DNA of 64,000 bases, from assembly GCF_018323985.1 (NCBI RefSeq), contig NZ_AP024590.1, forward strand, positions 2,108,001 through 2,172,000, written 5' to 3'. Positions 35,972-45,778 of this stretch are shown in pieces. The notes under the pieces were generated by a model, which was not told the DNA's origin, did not search any database, and worked only from the letters and a program-made list of their open reading frames with translations. Origin of the DNA: Enterobacter kobei. Lineage in GTDB: Bacteria; Pseudomonadota; Gammaproteobacteria; Enterobacterales; Enterobacteriaceae. Within the stretch, counting starts at the first letter, position 1, and every line of letters starts with the position of its first letter. Made by a program: the position numbers and the translations under genes.

Positions 35972-36622
35972 TCAGAAAATCCGGTCCTGATGCACCCATA
36001 CGGCGGCTTCGACACGAGATTTCAGCTTCATTTTTTTCAGCATATGCTTCACGTGTACTTTGACGGTGCTTTCAGTGATGTCCAGTCGACGGGCGATCAT
36101 TTTGTTCGGCAGTCCCTGGGCGATGAGCTTCAGAATGTCGCGCTCGCGCGGCGTTAACTGGCTGACATCCCGGTCAGAGGTGGCGCGGTTGGCACGCAGG
36201 CTGGCGGCCAGTACCGGCGTCAGCGCTTCACTGAGCACCATCTCCCCTGCCGCAGCCTGTTGCAGCGCTTTCAGCAGATCTTCCGGCTCCATATCTTTTA
36301 ACAGATAGCCGTCCGCACCGCGTTTCAGCGCCGTCACCACGTCTTCTTCATGATTCGATACGCTGAACACCACGATGCGTCCGGAGAGGGTTTTCTCCCG
36401 CAGTTTGTCCAGTGTTTCCAGCCCGTTCATGCCCGGCATATTCAGATCCAGTAAAATCAGATCCGGATCTAACGCCTCTGCCAGTTCAATACCCTGTTCG
36501 CCATTGCTGGCTTCGCCAGCCACCGTGATGTCGTTTGCCATGCTGATGAGCTGTTTAACGCCGGTGCGCAGCATCGGATGATCGTCAATCAGCAGGATGG
36601 TGGCGGGTTCCGGATTAGTCAT
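35972..36622 (-). CDS. narL: nitrate/nitrite response regulator NarL
   Basis: 216 residues. Receiver domain with phospho-acceptor Asp59 (LILLDLNMPG) and acidic Asp13/Asp14. The LuxR-type helix-turn-helix LTPRERDILKLIAQGLPNKM begins near residue 156. Activates narG and narK and represses fermentative genes with nitrate. It overlaps narX by eight bases, so the pair is coupled. Its stop abuts that of convergent ychO. Confidence 0.98.
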   Translation of the reverse strand: MTNPEPATILLIDDHPMLRTGVKQLISMANDITVAGEASNGEQGIELAEALDPDLILLDLNMPGMNGLETLDKLREKTLSGRIVVFSVSNHEEDVVTALKRGADGYLLKDMEPEDLLKALQQAAAGEMVLSEALTPVLAASLRANRATSDRDVSQLTPRERDILKLIAQGLPNKMIARRLDITESTVKVHVKHMLKKMKLKSRVEAAVWVHQDRIF

Positions 36623-38411
36623 CGTTATCTCCTGGTCTTAATGAGAGAAGCTTTTCAGGTATAAAGGTGATTATCACTTCCGTGCCACCGGCTTCGCGGC
36701 GGCGGATCACGCAGTCGCCGCGCAAACTCTGGGCGCGGTCGCGCATGATAATCAGTCCATAGTGGTTAGTGCGTTCGGCATGTTCCGGGATGCCGCACCC
36801 GTTGTCTGTAATGCACAGCGTGACCCGCTGCGCCTGCTGGGTTACCGAGACGGTAACTTCCGTGGCCCCGGCGTGTTTAAGGGCGTTGCTCAGGGCTTCG
36901 CGGGCAATTTGCAGCAGATGGATCGCCTGATGCGATGGCACAAAGCGCGGCGGCAACTGGTAATCCAGTTTGACCGGAAAACCGAAACGGGCGCTGTATT
37001 CCTCACAGCTGGCGTGCAGCGCCGGGCGCAGGCCCGCCTCGGTCAGCTGTAAGCGGAAGGTGGTTAACAGTTCCCGCAACTGCGCCCATGAGGTATTCAG
37101 TTCATTGCGGATCTGACCCAGTAATTGCTGGCTGCTTTCCGGCAGCGTATCCCCCTGCATTTGCAGGCAACTGACCTGCATCTTCATGCAGGAGAGCGAC
37201 TGAGCGATGGAGTCATGCAGTTCGCGCGCGATGGTGGCGCGTTCTTCCATCACCATCATCTGCTGCTGCCGTTCCTGATGACGCTCCAGCGCCAGCGTGG
37301 CGGTGAGTTGTTCCACCAGGGTATCCACCAGTTGCTGCTGATCGTGGCTGAGATGACGACCCGGCGGCAGCTGTGCCAGCAACAGACCGTACTGCAAATG
37401 GGCATCCGCCAGCCGCCACTTCAGGGTTATACCCCCTGGGGGGGACGTCTCCTGATGGCGGGGGCAGAGATTGCAGCCCATATTGTCGCAGCTGGCATCC
37501 GACTGGCAGGTAAATTCCTGATGGTTGGCTTCATCTTCCATATCGTAAATACGCAGTTCGATGTCGTGCAACAGCGTCAGGCTTTGCAGGCCGTTAAGGA
37601 CCGGCGAGATACGCTCGCACATCGGGATCTGCGAATGCAGGCGACGGTTGGCCTGCCAGAGAAACGACAGGATCTGATTTTTTTGCTCCAGTCCGGCGGT
37701 TTTTTCCTGTACCCGTTGCTCCAGCACGGCGTAGCTTTCCGCCAGTTCTGCGGACATGTTATTCAGCGCCATGCCCAGCGTCGCCATTTCATTGCGGCCG
37801 CTGATATTCGCCCGGCGGGTAAAATCCCGGTGGCTGACGGCGCGGGCCATGTGCAGCAGCTGTTGCCATGGACGCAGCAGGCGTGCGCGTAACCAGATAA
37901 TGGTAAACACCAGCAGACAGCCCATTACCGCCGCCATCGCCCATTGTAAAATCACCACCCGCTCGATGCGCTGTTCGGTGCTGTGATCGAACGCGGTAAC
38001 CAGCGTGTCGATACGCTTAACAAAAGTGGCGATCTCCGCGGAAACCTCCTGTGGCTCGCGGGCGCGTTTCAACCCCGGCTCCACATCGCTGCGCCAGAAA
38101 TTTTGCAGGGCGATCAGCTGTGACTGTTGATCGTCCCGGACGGCGGCCTGCGCCAGCTCCGGACTGAAGGCGGTCTTTGACATTTCATCCAGCAGCGGCT
38201 GATCGTCAGCGTTCAGCGGGATCGCCGCCAGCAGGCGGTAGCTCTGCATACGCAGTGAACCGGCTTTATTAATGGCATGCGCACTGCCCTGAACGCCCTG
38301 CGCCAGCGAGCCAGAAATCGCCATGCCCGTCACGCCGATAACGGTGGACAGCAGCATGATCAGCGCCAGTTGATTAACCAGCGTGAGTGGGGAAAACAGG
38401 CGTTTTAACAT
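36615..38411 (-). CDS. narX: nitrate/nitrite sensor kinase NarX
   Basis: 598 residues, the E. coli length. N-terminal membrane helix, periplasmic P-box (GVQGSAHAINKAGSLRMQSY near residues 35–55), second helix near 150–175, HAMP, a central cysteine module (CQSDASCDNMGCNLC), HisKA_3 with His399 in ERATIARELHDSIAQSL, and an ATPase domain (NALKHAG, DNGCGIP, GLIIMRDRA). It phosphorylates or dephosphorylates NarL in response to periplasmic nitrate and nitrite. Divergent from narK. Confidence 0.98.
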   Translation of the reverse strand: MLKRLFSPLTLVNQLALIMLLSTVIGVTGMAISGSLAQGVQGSAHAINKAGSLRMQSYRLLAAIPLNADDQPLLDEMSKTAFSPELAQAAVRDDQQSQLIALQNFWRSDVEPGLKRAREPQEVSAEIATFVKRIDTLVTAFDHSTEQRIERVVILQWAMAAVMGCLLVFTIIWLRARLLRPWQQLLHMARAVSHRDFTRRANISGRNEMATLGMALNNMSAELAESYAVLEQRVQEKTAGLEQKNQILSFLWQANRRLHSQIPMCERISPVLNGLQSLTLLHDIELRIYDMEDEANHQEFTCQSDASCDNMGCNLCPRHQETSPPGGITLKWRLADAHLQYGLLLAQLPPGRHLSHDQQQLVDTLVEQLTATLALERHQERQQQMMVMEERATIARELHDSIAQSLSCMKMQVSCLQMQGDTLPESSQQLLGQIRNELNTSWAQLRELLTTFRLQLTEAGLRPALHASCEEYSARFGFPVKLDYQLPPRFVPSHQAIHLLQIAREALSNALKHAGATEVTVSVTQQAQRVTLCITDNGCGIPEHAERTNHYGLIIMRDRAQSLRGDCVIRRREAGGTEVIITFIPEKLLSLRPGDNDD

Positions 38412-38720
38412 CGTCAGGGCAGCTCCAGACCTGTGACAGGTGCGAGTGAGGCGGTATTGTCGGACATACCCTGGAGTATACCCATACCTAAAAAGAGTTA
38501 CCTCTTTATTGCCCGCGCCAGGTGACTAAGATCCATGCATGCGGCGAATAGCTTCAGCGCCGTGAAAAACCACACTATTTTTGACGCCTTTAAGTGCCCA
38601 TTAGGGAGTAGGGCGATTTTTTGCGCGGCAGACCGTCAACTTTTCCTTTGATTTATATCAACTTAAGCGCCGCTGTAAACCCTAAGGTGGCAGGCGTTGA
38701 ATCTATTATCAGAGGTGTCT
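38412..38720. promoter_or_regulatory. narX–narK divergent control region
   Basis: 309 bp without a gene. NarL heptamers TACCCAT (38479–38485) and TACCTCT (38499–38505) fit TACYYMT, and others are degenerate. An FNR site lies closer to narK. The arrangement matches the nitrate- and anaerobiosis-induced narK promoter of E. coli. Confidence 0.8.
38648..38661 (+). promoter_or_regulatory. FNR site of narK
   Basis: Perfect TTGAT-TTAT-ATCAA. Its centre is 41.5 bp before the start expected from the -10 TAAGGT at 38683–38688, the class II FNR position. Confidence 0.9.
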
Positions 38721-40115
38721 ATGAGTCACTCTTCCGTTCCTGAAAGGGCTACCGGATCCGTCATTACTGAATGGCGTCCGGAAGATCCTGCTTTCTGGCA
38801 ACAAAAAGGCCATCGTGTGGCGAGCCGCAATTTGTGGATCTCCGTACCCTGCCTGTTGCTGGCGTTTTGCGTGTGGATGTTGTTTAGTGCGGTCGCGGTT
38901 AACCTGAATAAAGTGGGTTTTAACTTTACGACCGATCAGCTGTTTATGTTAACCGCGTTGCCGTCCGTTTCCGGGGCGTTGCTGCGCGTGCCTTACGCCT
39001 TTATGGTGCCGATCTTCGGTGGCCGCCGCTGGACGGCGTTCAGTACCGGGATCATGATCGTACCTTGCGTATGGTTAGGATTTGCGGTGCAGGATCCGAC
39101 CACGCCGTTCGGTACCTTTATCATCATTGCGCTGCTGTGCGGGTTCGCCGGGGCGAACTTTGCGTCCAGCATGGCGAACATCAGCTTCTTCTATCCAAAA
39201 GCGAAGCAGGGTGGTGCGCTGGGCATTAACGGCGGTATGGGCAACCTCGGCGTGAGCGTGATGCAGCTGGTGGCTCCGCTGGCGATCTCCATGTCTATTT
39301 TCGCGGTGTTCGGCGGCACGGGTGTTGAGCAGGCTGACGGATCACGTATCTATCTGGAAAACGCCGCGTGGATTTGGGTGCCGTTCCTGGTGGTCTTCAC
39401 CCTCGCGGCCTGGTTCGGCATGAACGAACTGGCGACCTCAAAAGCCTCGCTGCGCGCCCAGTTGCCGGTGTTAAAGCGTGCGCATCTGTGGATCCTCGGC
39501 TTCCTGTATCTGGCAACCTTTGGTTCCTTTATCGGCTTCTCCGCCGGTTTTGCGATGCTGGCGAAAACCCAGTTCCCGGATGTTAACGTACTGCATTACG
39601 CTTTCTTCGGTCCGCTGATCGGCGCGATTGCCCGTTCCTGTGGCGGGGCGCTCTCCGACCGTCTGGGCGGGACGCGCGTCACGCTGGTGAACTTTGTTGT
39701 CATGGCTATCTTCAGCGCATTGCTGTTCCTGACGTTGCCGACCGCAACCAGCGCGGGTCATTTTGAAGCCTTCTTCGGCGTGTTTATGGTGCTGTTCCTG
39801 ACCGCCGGGCTGGGGAGTGGTTCCAGCTTCCAGATGATTTCAGTGATTTTCCGTAAGATGACTGTTGACCGTGTGAAAGCGCAGGGCGGCGATGATGCAC
39901 AGGCGCTGCGCGAAGCGGCAACCGACACCGCTGCGGCATTAGGCTTTATCTCTGCGATTGGTGCGATCGGCGGCTTCTTTATTCCGAAAGCCTTTGGTAC
40001 CTCGCTGGCGCTGACCGGCTCGCCTGCCGACGCCATGAAAGTGTTCCTCGTGTTCTATGTCGCCTGTGTGATTATCACCTGGGTGGTGTATGGCCGTAAT
40101 TCTAATAAAAAGTAA
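38721..40115 (+). CDS. narK: nitrate/nitrite antiporter NarK
   Basis: 464 residues from ATG 38721, after AGAGGTG (an upstream in-frame TTG is not supported). MFS fold with 12 helices. Substrate-binding Arg89 (LLRVPY) and Arg305 (GAIARS) and both glycine-rich nitrate signatures (GGMGNLGVSVMQL; FLTAGLGSGSSFQMISV) are present. Exchanges nitrate for nitrite to feed NarGHI. Ends in a clear terminator, so narGHJI has its own promoter. Confidence 0.98.
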   Translation: MSHSSVPERATGSVITEWRPEDPAFWQQKGHRVASRNLWISVPCLLLAFCVWMLFSAVAVNLNKVGFNFTTDQLFMLTALPSVSGALLRVPYAFMVPIFGGRRWTAFSTGIMIVPCVWLGFAVQDPTTPFGTFIIIALLCGFAGANFASSMANISFFYPKAKQGGALGINGGMGNLGVSVMQLVAPLAISMSIFAVFGGTGVEQADGSRIYLENAAWIWVPFLVVFTLAAWFGMNELATSKASLRAQLPVLKRAHLWILGFLYLATFGSFIGFSAGFAMLAKTQFPDVNVLHYAFFGPLIGAIARSCGGALSDRLGGTRVTLVNFVVMAIFSALLFLTLPTATSAGHFEAFFGVFMVLFLTAGLGSGSSFQMISVIFRKMTVDRVKAQGGDDAQALREAATDTAAALGFISAIGAIGGFFIPKAFGTSLALTGSPADAMKVFLVFYVACVIITWVVYGRNSNKK

Positions 40116-40133
40116 GTACTGTTGATTATCCTT

Positions 40134-40158
40134 GCGCGGCCTCGCCGCGCTTTTTTTT
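40134..40158 (+). terminator. narK terminator
   Basis: GCGCGGC (40134–40140), CTC loop, GCCGCGC (40144–40150), then eight T. Confidence 0.95.
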
Positions 40159-40502
40159 GGCCTCAATATAGTTACAACATACTTTTAATTACCACCCCCT
40201 GGCACCGTGCTCAAACGTTGCGCGGCGTCACAGTGTGAAATCGTCTACCCCCTAATACCCCGCATGGCTGAATAAACACCTTAAAGACAGGGTGAATTCT
40301 TAAAAAGTCTTTTTATACAGTGAGTTAATGAAATTTTTATTATCCCACTTTGGTGGTATGCGGCTTTTTAACCACCCAGACTAAGCCGGTGTGCCTTGAT
40401 CGCCATCAATTCCCGCCATCATTCAGCGCGTTACCTTCGCCGCAACTTGCAGCAATGTCGATTTACCAGAGAGCCGCACAGGCTCCTTACAGGAGAAACC
40501 CG
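40159..40502 (+). promoter_or_regulatory. narG upstream control region
   Basis: About 344 bp without a gene. It contains NarL-like heptamer remnants (TACCCCC near 40247), an A/T-rich stretch (40290–40345) where E. coli has its IHF site, an FNR site and a TTACCT -10 near 40431–40436. A ribosome site (AGGAG) precedes ATG 40503. Confidence 0.75.
40396..40409 (+). promoter_or_regulatory. FNR site of narG
   Basis: TTGAT-CGCC-ATCAA, perfect half-sites, spaced about 41.5 bp from the start predicted by the -10 near 40431. Confidence 0.88.
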
Positions 40503-43500
40503 ATGAGTAAATTCCTGGACCGGTTTCGCTACTTCAAACAGAAGGGCGAAACCTTTGCCGATGGGCATGGCCAGATTCATGAATCAAACCGGGACTGGGA
40601 GGACGGATACCGTAACCGCTGGTCGCATGACAAAGTGGTGCGCTCCACGCACGGTGTAAACTGTACCGGTTCTTGCAGCTGGAAGATTTTCGTTAAGAAC
40701 GGCCTGGTCACCTGGGAAACCCAGCAGACTGACTATCCGCGTACCCGTCCGGATATGCCGAACCACGAACCGCGCGGCTGCCCGCGTGGGGCGAGCTACT
40801 CCTGGTATCTCTACAGCGCGAACCGTCTGAAATACCCGCTGATGCGTAAGCGTCTGATGAAACTGTGGCGTGAAGCGAAAACCCGTCACAGCGATCCGGT
40901 GAATGCCTGGGCGTCAATTATCGAAGACGCGGAGAAAGCCAAAAGCTTTAAACAGGCGCGTGGACGCGGCGGCTTTGTGCGCTCCTCCTGGCAGGAAGTG
41001 AACGAGCTGATCGCCGCCTCTAACGTTTATACCGTCAAAACCTATGGCCCTGACCGTGTGGCGGGCTTCTCGCCGATCCCGGCAATGTCGATGGTGTCTT
41101 ACGCCTCGGGTGCGCGTTATCTGTCACTGATTGGCGGCACCTGTCTGAGCTTCTATGACTGGTACTGCGACCTGCCGCCGGCGTCCCCGCAGACCTGGGG
41201 CGAGCAGACCGACGTGCCGGAATCTGCCGACTGGTATAACTCCAGCTATATCATTGCCTGGGGCTCTAACGTTCCCCAGACCCGTACCCCGGACGCGCAC
41301 TTCTTTACCGAAGTTCGTTATAAAGGCACCAAGACGGTAGCCATTACGCCGGACTACGCGGAAATCGCCAAGCTGTGCGATCTGTGGCTGGCCCCAAAAC
41401 AGGGTACTGATGCCGCGATGGCGCTGGCGATGGGCCACGTGATGTTGCGTGAATTCCATCTTGATAACCCAAGCCAGTATTTCACCGACTACGTGCGTCG
41501 TTACACCGACATGCCGATGCTGGTGATGCTGGAAGCACGCGAAGGCTATTACGCCGCAGGCCGTATGCTGCGTGCCGCCGATCTGGTGGACGCGCTCGGT
41601 CAGGAAAATAACCCGGAATGGAAAACCGTTGCCGTTAACGACAACGACGAACTGATCGCGCCGAACGGCTCTATCGGTTACCGCTGGGGTGAGAAGGGCA
41701 AATGGAACCTTGAACAGCGTGATGGCACGACCGGCGAAGAGGCGAACCTGCGCCTGAGCATGCTCGGTAATCACGATGAGATCGCCGAGGTTGGCTTCCC
41801 GTACTTTGGCGGCGACGGCACCGAACATTTCAACAGCGTGGCGCTGGATAACGTACTGACTCACAAACTGCCGGTCAAACGCCTGCAACTGGCCGACGGC
41901 ACCACCGCGCTGGTGACCACCGTTTATGATCTGACGCTGGCGAACTATGGTCTGGATCGCGGTCTGGACGATGCCAACTGCGCCACCAGTTACGACGAGG
42001 TGAAAGCCTATACTCCGGCGTGGGCCGAGCAGATCACCGGCGTGCCGCGCGCGCAGATCATTCGTACTGCCCGTGAGTTTGCCGATAACGCCGATAAAAC
42101 CCATGGCCGTTCAATGATCATCGTCGGTGCCGGTCTGAACCACTGGTATCACCTCGATATGAACTATCGCGGCCTGATCAACATGCTGATCTTCTGCGGC
42201 TGCGTCGGTCAGAGCGGCGGCGGCTGGGCGCACTATGTCGGCCAGGAAAAACTGCGTCCGCAGACTGGCTGGCAGCCGCTGGCATTTGCCCTTGACTGGC
42301 AGCGTCCGGCGCGTCACATGAACAGCACCTCGTACTTCTATAACCACTCCAGCCAGTGGCGTTACGAGTCGCTGACCGCGCAGGAACTGCTCTCCCCGCT
42401 GGCGGACAAATCCCGCTACAGCGGCAACCTGATTGACTTTAACGTCCGCGCCGAGCGTATGGGCTGGCTGCCGTCTGCACCGCAGTTAGGCACTAACCCG
42501 CTGCGCATCGCTGCCGAAGCGGAAAAAGCCGGGATGAACCCGGTGGATTACACCGTGAAAGCGCTGAAAGACGGCACCATTCGTTTCGCGGCAGAACAGC
42601 CGGAAAACGGTAAAAACCATCCGCGCAACCTGTTCGTCTGGCGTTCTAACCTGCTGGGCTCTTCCGGTAAAGGCCATGAATACATGCTGAAGTACCTGCT
42701 GGGTACCGAGCACGGTATTCAGGGGCTGGATCTCGGTCAGCAGGGCAGCGTGAAGCCGGAAGAAGTGGAGTGGGTCGATAACGGTCTCGACGGCAAACTG
42801 GATCTGGTGGTGACGCTGGACTTCCGTCTGTCGAGCACCTGCCTCTATTCCGATATCGTGCTGCCGACCGCCACCTGGTACGAAAAAGACGACATGAATA
42901 CCTCGGATATGCATCCGTTTATTCACCCGCTGTCTGCGGCAGTCGATCCGGCGTGGGAGTCAAAAAGCGACTGGGAAATCTATAAAGGCATCGCCAAAAC
43001 CTTCTCTGAGGTGTGCGTCGGCCATCTCGGTAAAGAAACGGATATCGTGACGCTGCCGATCCAGCACGACTCTGCCGCCGAACTGGCGCAGCCGCTGGAC
43101 GTGAAAGACTGGAAAAAAGGCGAATGCGACCTGATCCCGGGTAAAACCGCGCCGCACATTATTCCGGTTGAACGTGACTACCCGGCCACCTGGGAGCGTT
43201 TCACCTCCATCGGACCGTTGATGGAGAAAATCGGTAACGGCGGTAAAGGTATCGCCTGGAATACCCAGAGCGAAATGGATCTGCTGCGTAAGCTCAATTA
43301 CACCAAAGCGGATGGCCCGGCGAAAGGTCAGCCGATGCTGAACACCGCCATTGATGCCGCAGAAATGATCCTCACCCTGGCGCCGGAAACTAACGGCCAT
43401 GTGGCGGTAAAAGCCTGGGCGGCGCTGAGCGAGTTTACTGGTCGTGATCATACGCATCTGGCGACCAATAAAGAGGAAGAGAAAATCCGCTTCCGGGATA

Positions 43501-44246
43501 TTCAGGCTCAGCCGCGCAAAATTATCTCCAGCCCGACCTGGTCTGGCCTGGAAGATGAACATGTCTCCTATAACGCGGGTTACACCAACGTGCATGAGCT
43601 GATCCCGTGGCGTACGTTGTCCGGCCGTCAGCAGCTGTATCAGGATCATCAGTGGATGCGTGATTTCGGCGAAAGCCTGCTGGTGTACCGTCCGCCGATT
43701 GATACCCGTTCGGTAAAAGCGGTGATGGGCAAGAAATCCAACGGTAATCCGGAAAAAGCGCTGAACTTCCTGACGCCGCACCAGAAATGGGGCATTCACT
43801 CCACGTACAGTGACAACCTGCTGATGCTGACCCTGTCACGCGGTGGCCCGATTGTCTGGATGAGTGAGAGTGACGCCAAAGATCTGGGCATTGAGGATAA
43901 CGACTGGATCGAAGTCTTCAACAGCAACGGCGCGCTGACAGCGCGTGCGGTGGTGAGCCAGCGTGTACCGTCCGGCATGACCATGATGTATCACGCGCAG
44001 GAACGTATTGTGAACCTGCCGGGATCGGAAATTACCGGTCAGCGTGGCGGTATTCATAACTCCGTCACCCGTATCAGCCCGAAACCGACCCATATGATCG
44101 GCGGCTATGCGCAGCTGGCCTACGGCTTTAACTATTACGGTACGGTTGGCTCTAACCGCGATGAATTTGTCGTCGTACGTAAGATGAAAAACATTAACTG
44201 GCTGGATGGCGAAGGCAACGACCAGGTACAGGAGAGCGTAAAATGA
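40503..44246 (+). CDS. narG: respiratory nitrate reductase alpha subunit NarG
   Basis: Molybdenum catalytic subunit on the cytoplasmic face of the membrane. 1247 residues from ATG 40503, the E. coli length; the open frame extends upstream without homology. The FS0 [4Fe-4S] ligands are His50, Cys54, Cys58 and Cys93 (STHGVNCTGSCSW, RGCPRG). The Mo-ligand Asp is in SFYDWYCDLP. Remnant Tat-like basic start (RFRYFKQKG). The narGHJI frames overlap by four or one bases, indicating a coupled operon. Expected to need FNR, NarL-P and molybdate. Confidence 0.98.
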   Translation: MSKFLDRFRYFKQKGETFADGHGQIHESNRDWEDGYRNRWSHDKVVRSTHGVNCTGSCSWKIFVKNGLVTWETQQTDYPRTRPDMPNHEPRGCPRGASYSWYLYSANRLKYPLMRKRLMKLWREAKTRHSDPVNAWASIIEDAEKAKSFKQARGRGGFVRSSWQEVNELIAASNVYTVKTYGPDRVAGFSPIPAMSMVSYASGARYLSLIGGTCLSFYDWYCDLPPASPQTWGEQTDVPESADWYNSSYIIAWGSNVPQTRTPDAHFFTEVRYKGTKTVAITPDYAEIAKLCDLWLAPKQGTDAAMALAMGHVMLREFHLDNPSQYFTDYVRRYTDMPMLVMLEAREGYYAAGRMLRAADLVDALGQENNPEWKTVAVNDNDELIAPNGSIGYRWGEKGKWNLEQRDGTTGEEANLRLSMLGNHDEIAEVGFPYFGGDGTEHFNSVALDNVLTHKLPVKRLQLADGTTALVTTVYDLTLANYGLDRGLDDANCATSYDEVKAYTPAWAEQITGVPRAQIIRTAREFADNADKTHGRSMIIVGAGLNHWYHLDMNYRGLINMLIFCGCVGQSGGGWAHYVGQEKLRPQTGWQPLAFALDWQRPARHMNSTSYFYNHSSQWRYESLTAQELLSPLADKSRYSGNLIDFNVRAERMGWLPSAPQLGTNPLRIAAEAEKAGMNPVDYTVKALKDGTIRFAAEQPENGKNHPRNLFVWRSNLLGSSGKGHEYMLKYLLGTEHGIQGLDLGQQGSVKPEEVEWVDNGLDGKLDLVVTLDFRLSSTCLYSDIVLPTATWYEKDDMNTSDMHPFIHPLSAAVDPAWESKSDWEIYKGIAKTFSEVCVGHLGKETDIVTLPIQHDSAAELAQPLDVKDWKKGECDLIPGKTAPHIIPVERDYPATWERFTSIGPLMEKIGNGGKGIAWNTQSEMDLLRKLNYTKADGPAKGQPMLNTAIDAAEMILTLAPETNGHVAVKAWAALSEFTGRDHTHLATNKEEEKIRFRDIQAQPRKIISSPTWSGLEDEHVSYNAGYTNVHELIPWRTLSGRQQLYQDHQWMRDFGESLLVYRPPIDTRSVKAVMGKKSNGNPEKALNFLTPHQKWGIHSTYSDNLLMLTLSRGGPIVWMSESDAKDLGIEDNDWIEVFNSNGALTARAVVSQRVPSGMTMMYHAQERIVNLPGSEITGQRGGIHNSVTRISPKPTHMIGGYAQLAYGFNYYGTVGSNRDEFVVVRKMKNINWLDGEGNDQVQESVK

Positions 44247-45778
44247 AAATTCGTTCACAAGTCGGCATGGTGCTGAATCTTGATAAATGCATCGGCTGCC
44301 ATACCTGTTCAGTCACCTGTAAAAACGTCTGGACCAGCCGTGAGGGGATGGAGTACGCGTGGTTTAACAACGTGGAAACCAAGCCCGGCATCGGCTATCC
44401 AAATGACTGGGAAAACCAGGAAAAATGGAAGGGTGGCTGGATCCGTAAAATCAATGGCAAAATTCAGCCGCGTATGGGTAACCGTGCGACGCTGTTAGGT
44501 AAAATCTTCGCTAACCCGCATCTGCCGGGCATCGATGATTACTACGAGCCGTTTGATTATGACTATCAGCACCTGCACACCGCACCGGAAAGTAAGCATC
44601 AGCCGATCGCCCGACCGCGCTCGCTAATTTCCGGTCAGCGCATGAACAAAATTGAGCATGGTCCGAACTGGGAAGAGATCCTCGGCGGTGAGTTTGAAAA
44701 ACGCGCCAAAGATCAGAACTTCGAGAACATGCAGAAGGCGATGTACGGCCAGTTCGAAAACACGTTCATGATGTACCTGCCGCGCCTGTGCGAGCACTGC
44801 CTGAATCCGGCGTGCGTCGCGACTTGCCCGAGCGGGGCGATCTACAAGCGTGAAGAAGACGGCATCGTGCTGATCGACCAGGACAAATGCCGTGGCTGGC
44901 GCATGTGTATCACCGGCTGCCCGTACAAAAAGATCTACTTCAACTGGAAGAGCGGTAAATCCGAGAAGTGCATTTTCTGCTACCCGCGCATTGAAGCAGG
45001 TATGCCGACCGTGTGTTCTGAAACCTGTGTGGGCCGTATCCGTTATCTGGGCGTGTTGCTGTATGACGCAGATGCCATTGAACATGCGGCGAGCACTGAG
45101 AATGAGAAAGATCTCTACCAGCGTCAGCTGGACGTGTTCCTCGATCCGAACGATCCGGTGGTGATCGCTCAGGCACTGAAAGATGGCGTGCCGCAGAGCG
45201 TTATCGACGCGGCGCAAAATTCGCCGGTGTACAAAATGGCCATGGACTGGAAGCTGGCGCTGCCGCTGCATCCGGAATACCGCACGCTGCCGATGGTCTG
45301 GTACGTGCCGCCGTTGTCACCGATCCAGTCTGCTGCTGATGCGGGCGAGCTGAGCAGCAACGGTATTCTGCCGGACGTCGACAGCCTGCGTATCCCGGTG
45401 CAGTACCTGGCGAACCTGCTGACCGCTGGCGACACCCAGCCGGTATTGCTGGCGCTGAAGCGTATGCTGGCCATGCGTCACTTTAAACGTGCTGAAACCG
45501 TGGACGGCGTACTGGACACCCGTGCCCTGGAAGAGGTAGGGCTGACCGAAGCGCAGGCTCAGGAGATGTACCGTTATCTGGCCATCGCCAACTACGAAGA
45601 TCGTTTCGTGGTGCCGTCCAGCCATCGTGAGCTGGCGCGTGATGCCTTCCCGGAAAAAAGCGGCTGTGGTTTCACCTTTGGCGATGGCTGCCACGGGTCG
45701 GACAGCTCCTTTAACCTGTTCAACAGCCGTCGCATCGATGCTGTCGATGTGACCAGCAAAACGGAGCCGCACCCATGA
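44243..45778 (+). CDS. narH: respiratory nitrate reductase beta subunit NarH
   Basis: Electron-transfer subunit with three [4Fe-4S] and one [3Fe-4S] clusters. 511 residues. Cys groups: CIGCHTCSVTC from Cys16, CEHCLNPACVATC near 184, KCRGWRMCITGC near 217 (Trp in place of one Cys, the mark of the 3Fe cluster), and KCIFCYPR…PTVCSETC near 244. ATGA overlap with narG and with narJ. Confidence 0.98.
   Translation: MKIRSQVGMVLNLDKCIGCHTCSVTCKNVWTSREGMEYAWFNNVETKPGIGYPNDWENQEKWKGGWIRKINGKIQPRMGNRATLLGKIFANPHLPGIDDYYEPFDYDYQHLHTAPESKHQPIARPRSLISGQRMNKIEHGPNWEEILGGEFEKRAKDQNFENMQKAMYGQFENTFMMYLPRLCEHCLNPACVATCPSGAIYKREEDGIVLIDQDKCRGWRMCITGCPYKKIYFNWKSGKSEKCIFCYPRIEAGMPTVCSETCVGRIRYLGVLLYDADAIEHAASTENEKDLYQRQLDVFLDPNDPVVIAQALKDGVPQSVIDAAQNSPVYKMAMDWKLALPLHPEYRTLPMVWYVPPLSPIQSAADAGELSSNGILPDVDSLRIPVQYLANLLTAGDTQPVLLALKRMLAMRHFKRAETVDGVLDTRALEEVGLTEAQAQEMYRYLAIANYEDRFVVPSSHRELARDAFPEKSGCGFTFGDGCHGSDSSFNLFNSRRIDAVDVTSKTEPHP

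Noticed and set aside
41124..42104. 326-codon minus-strand open frame inside narG
   Set aside because: Antisense shadow of a highly conserved GC-rich gene; no homology or start signals.
42960..43799. 279-codon minus-strand open frame inside narG
   Set aside because: Same reason: mirror of narG codon usage.
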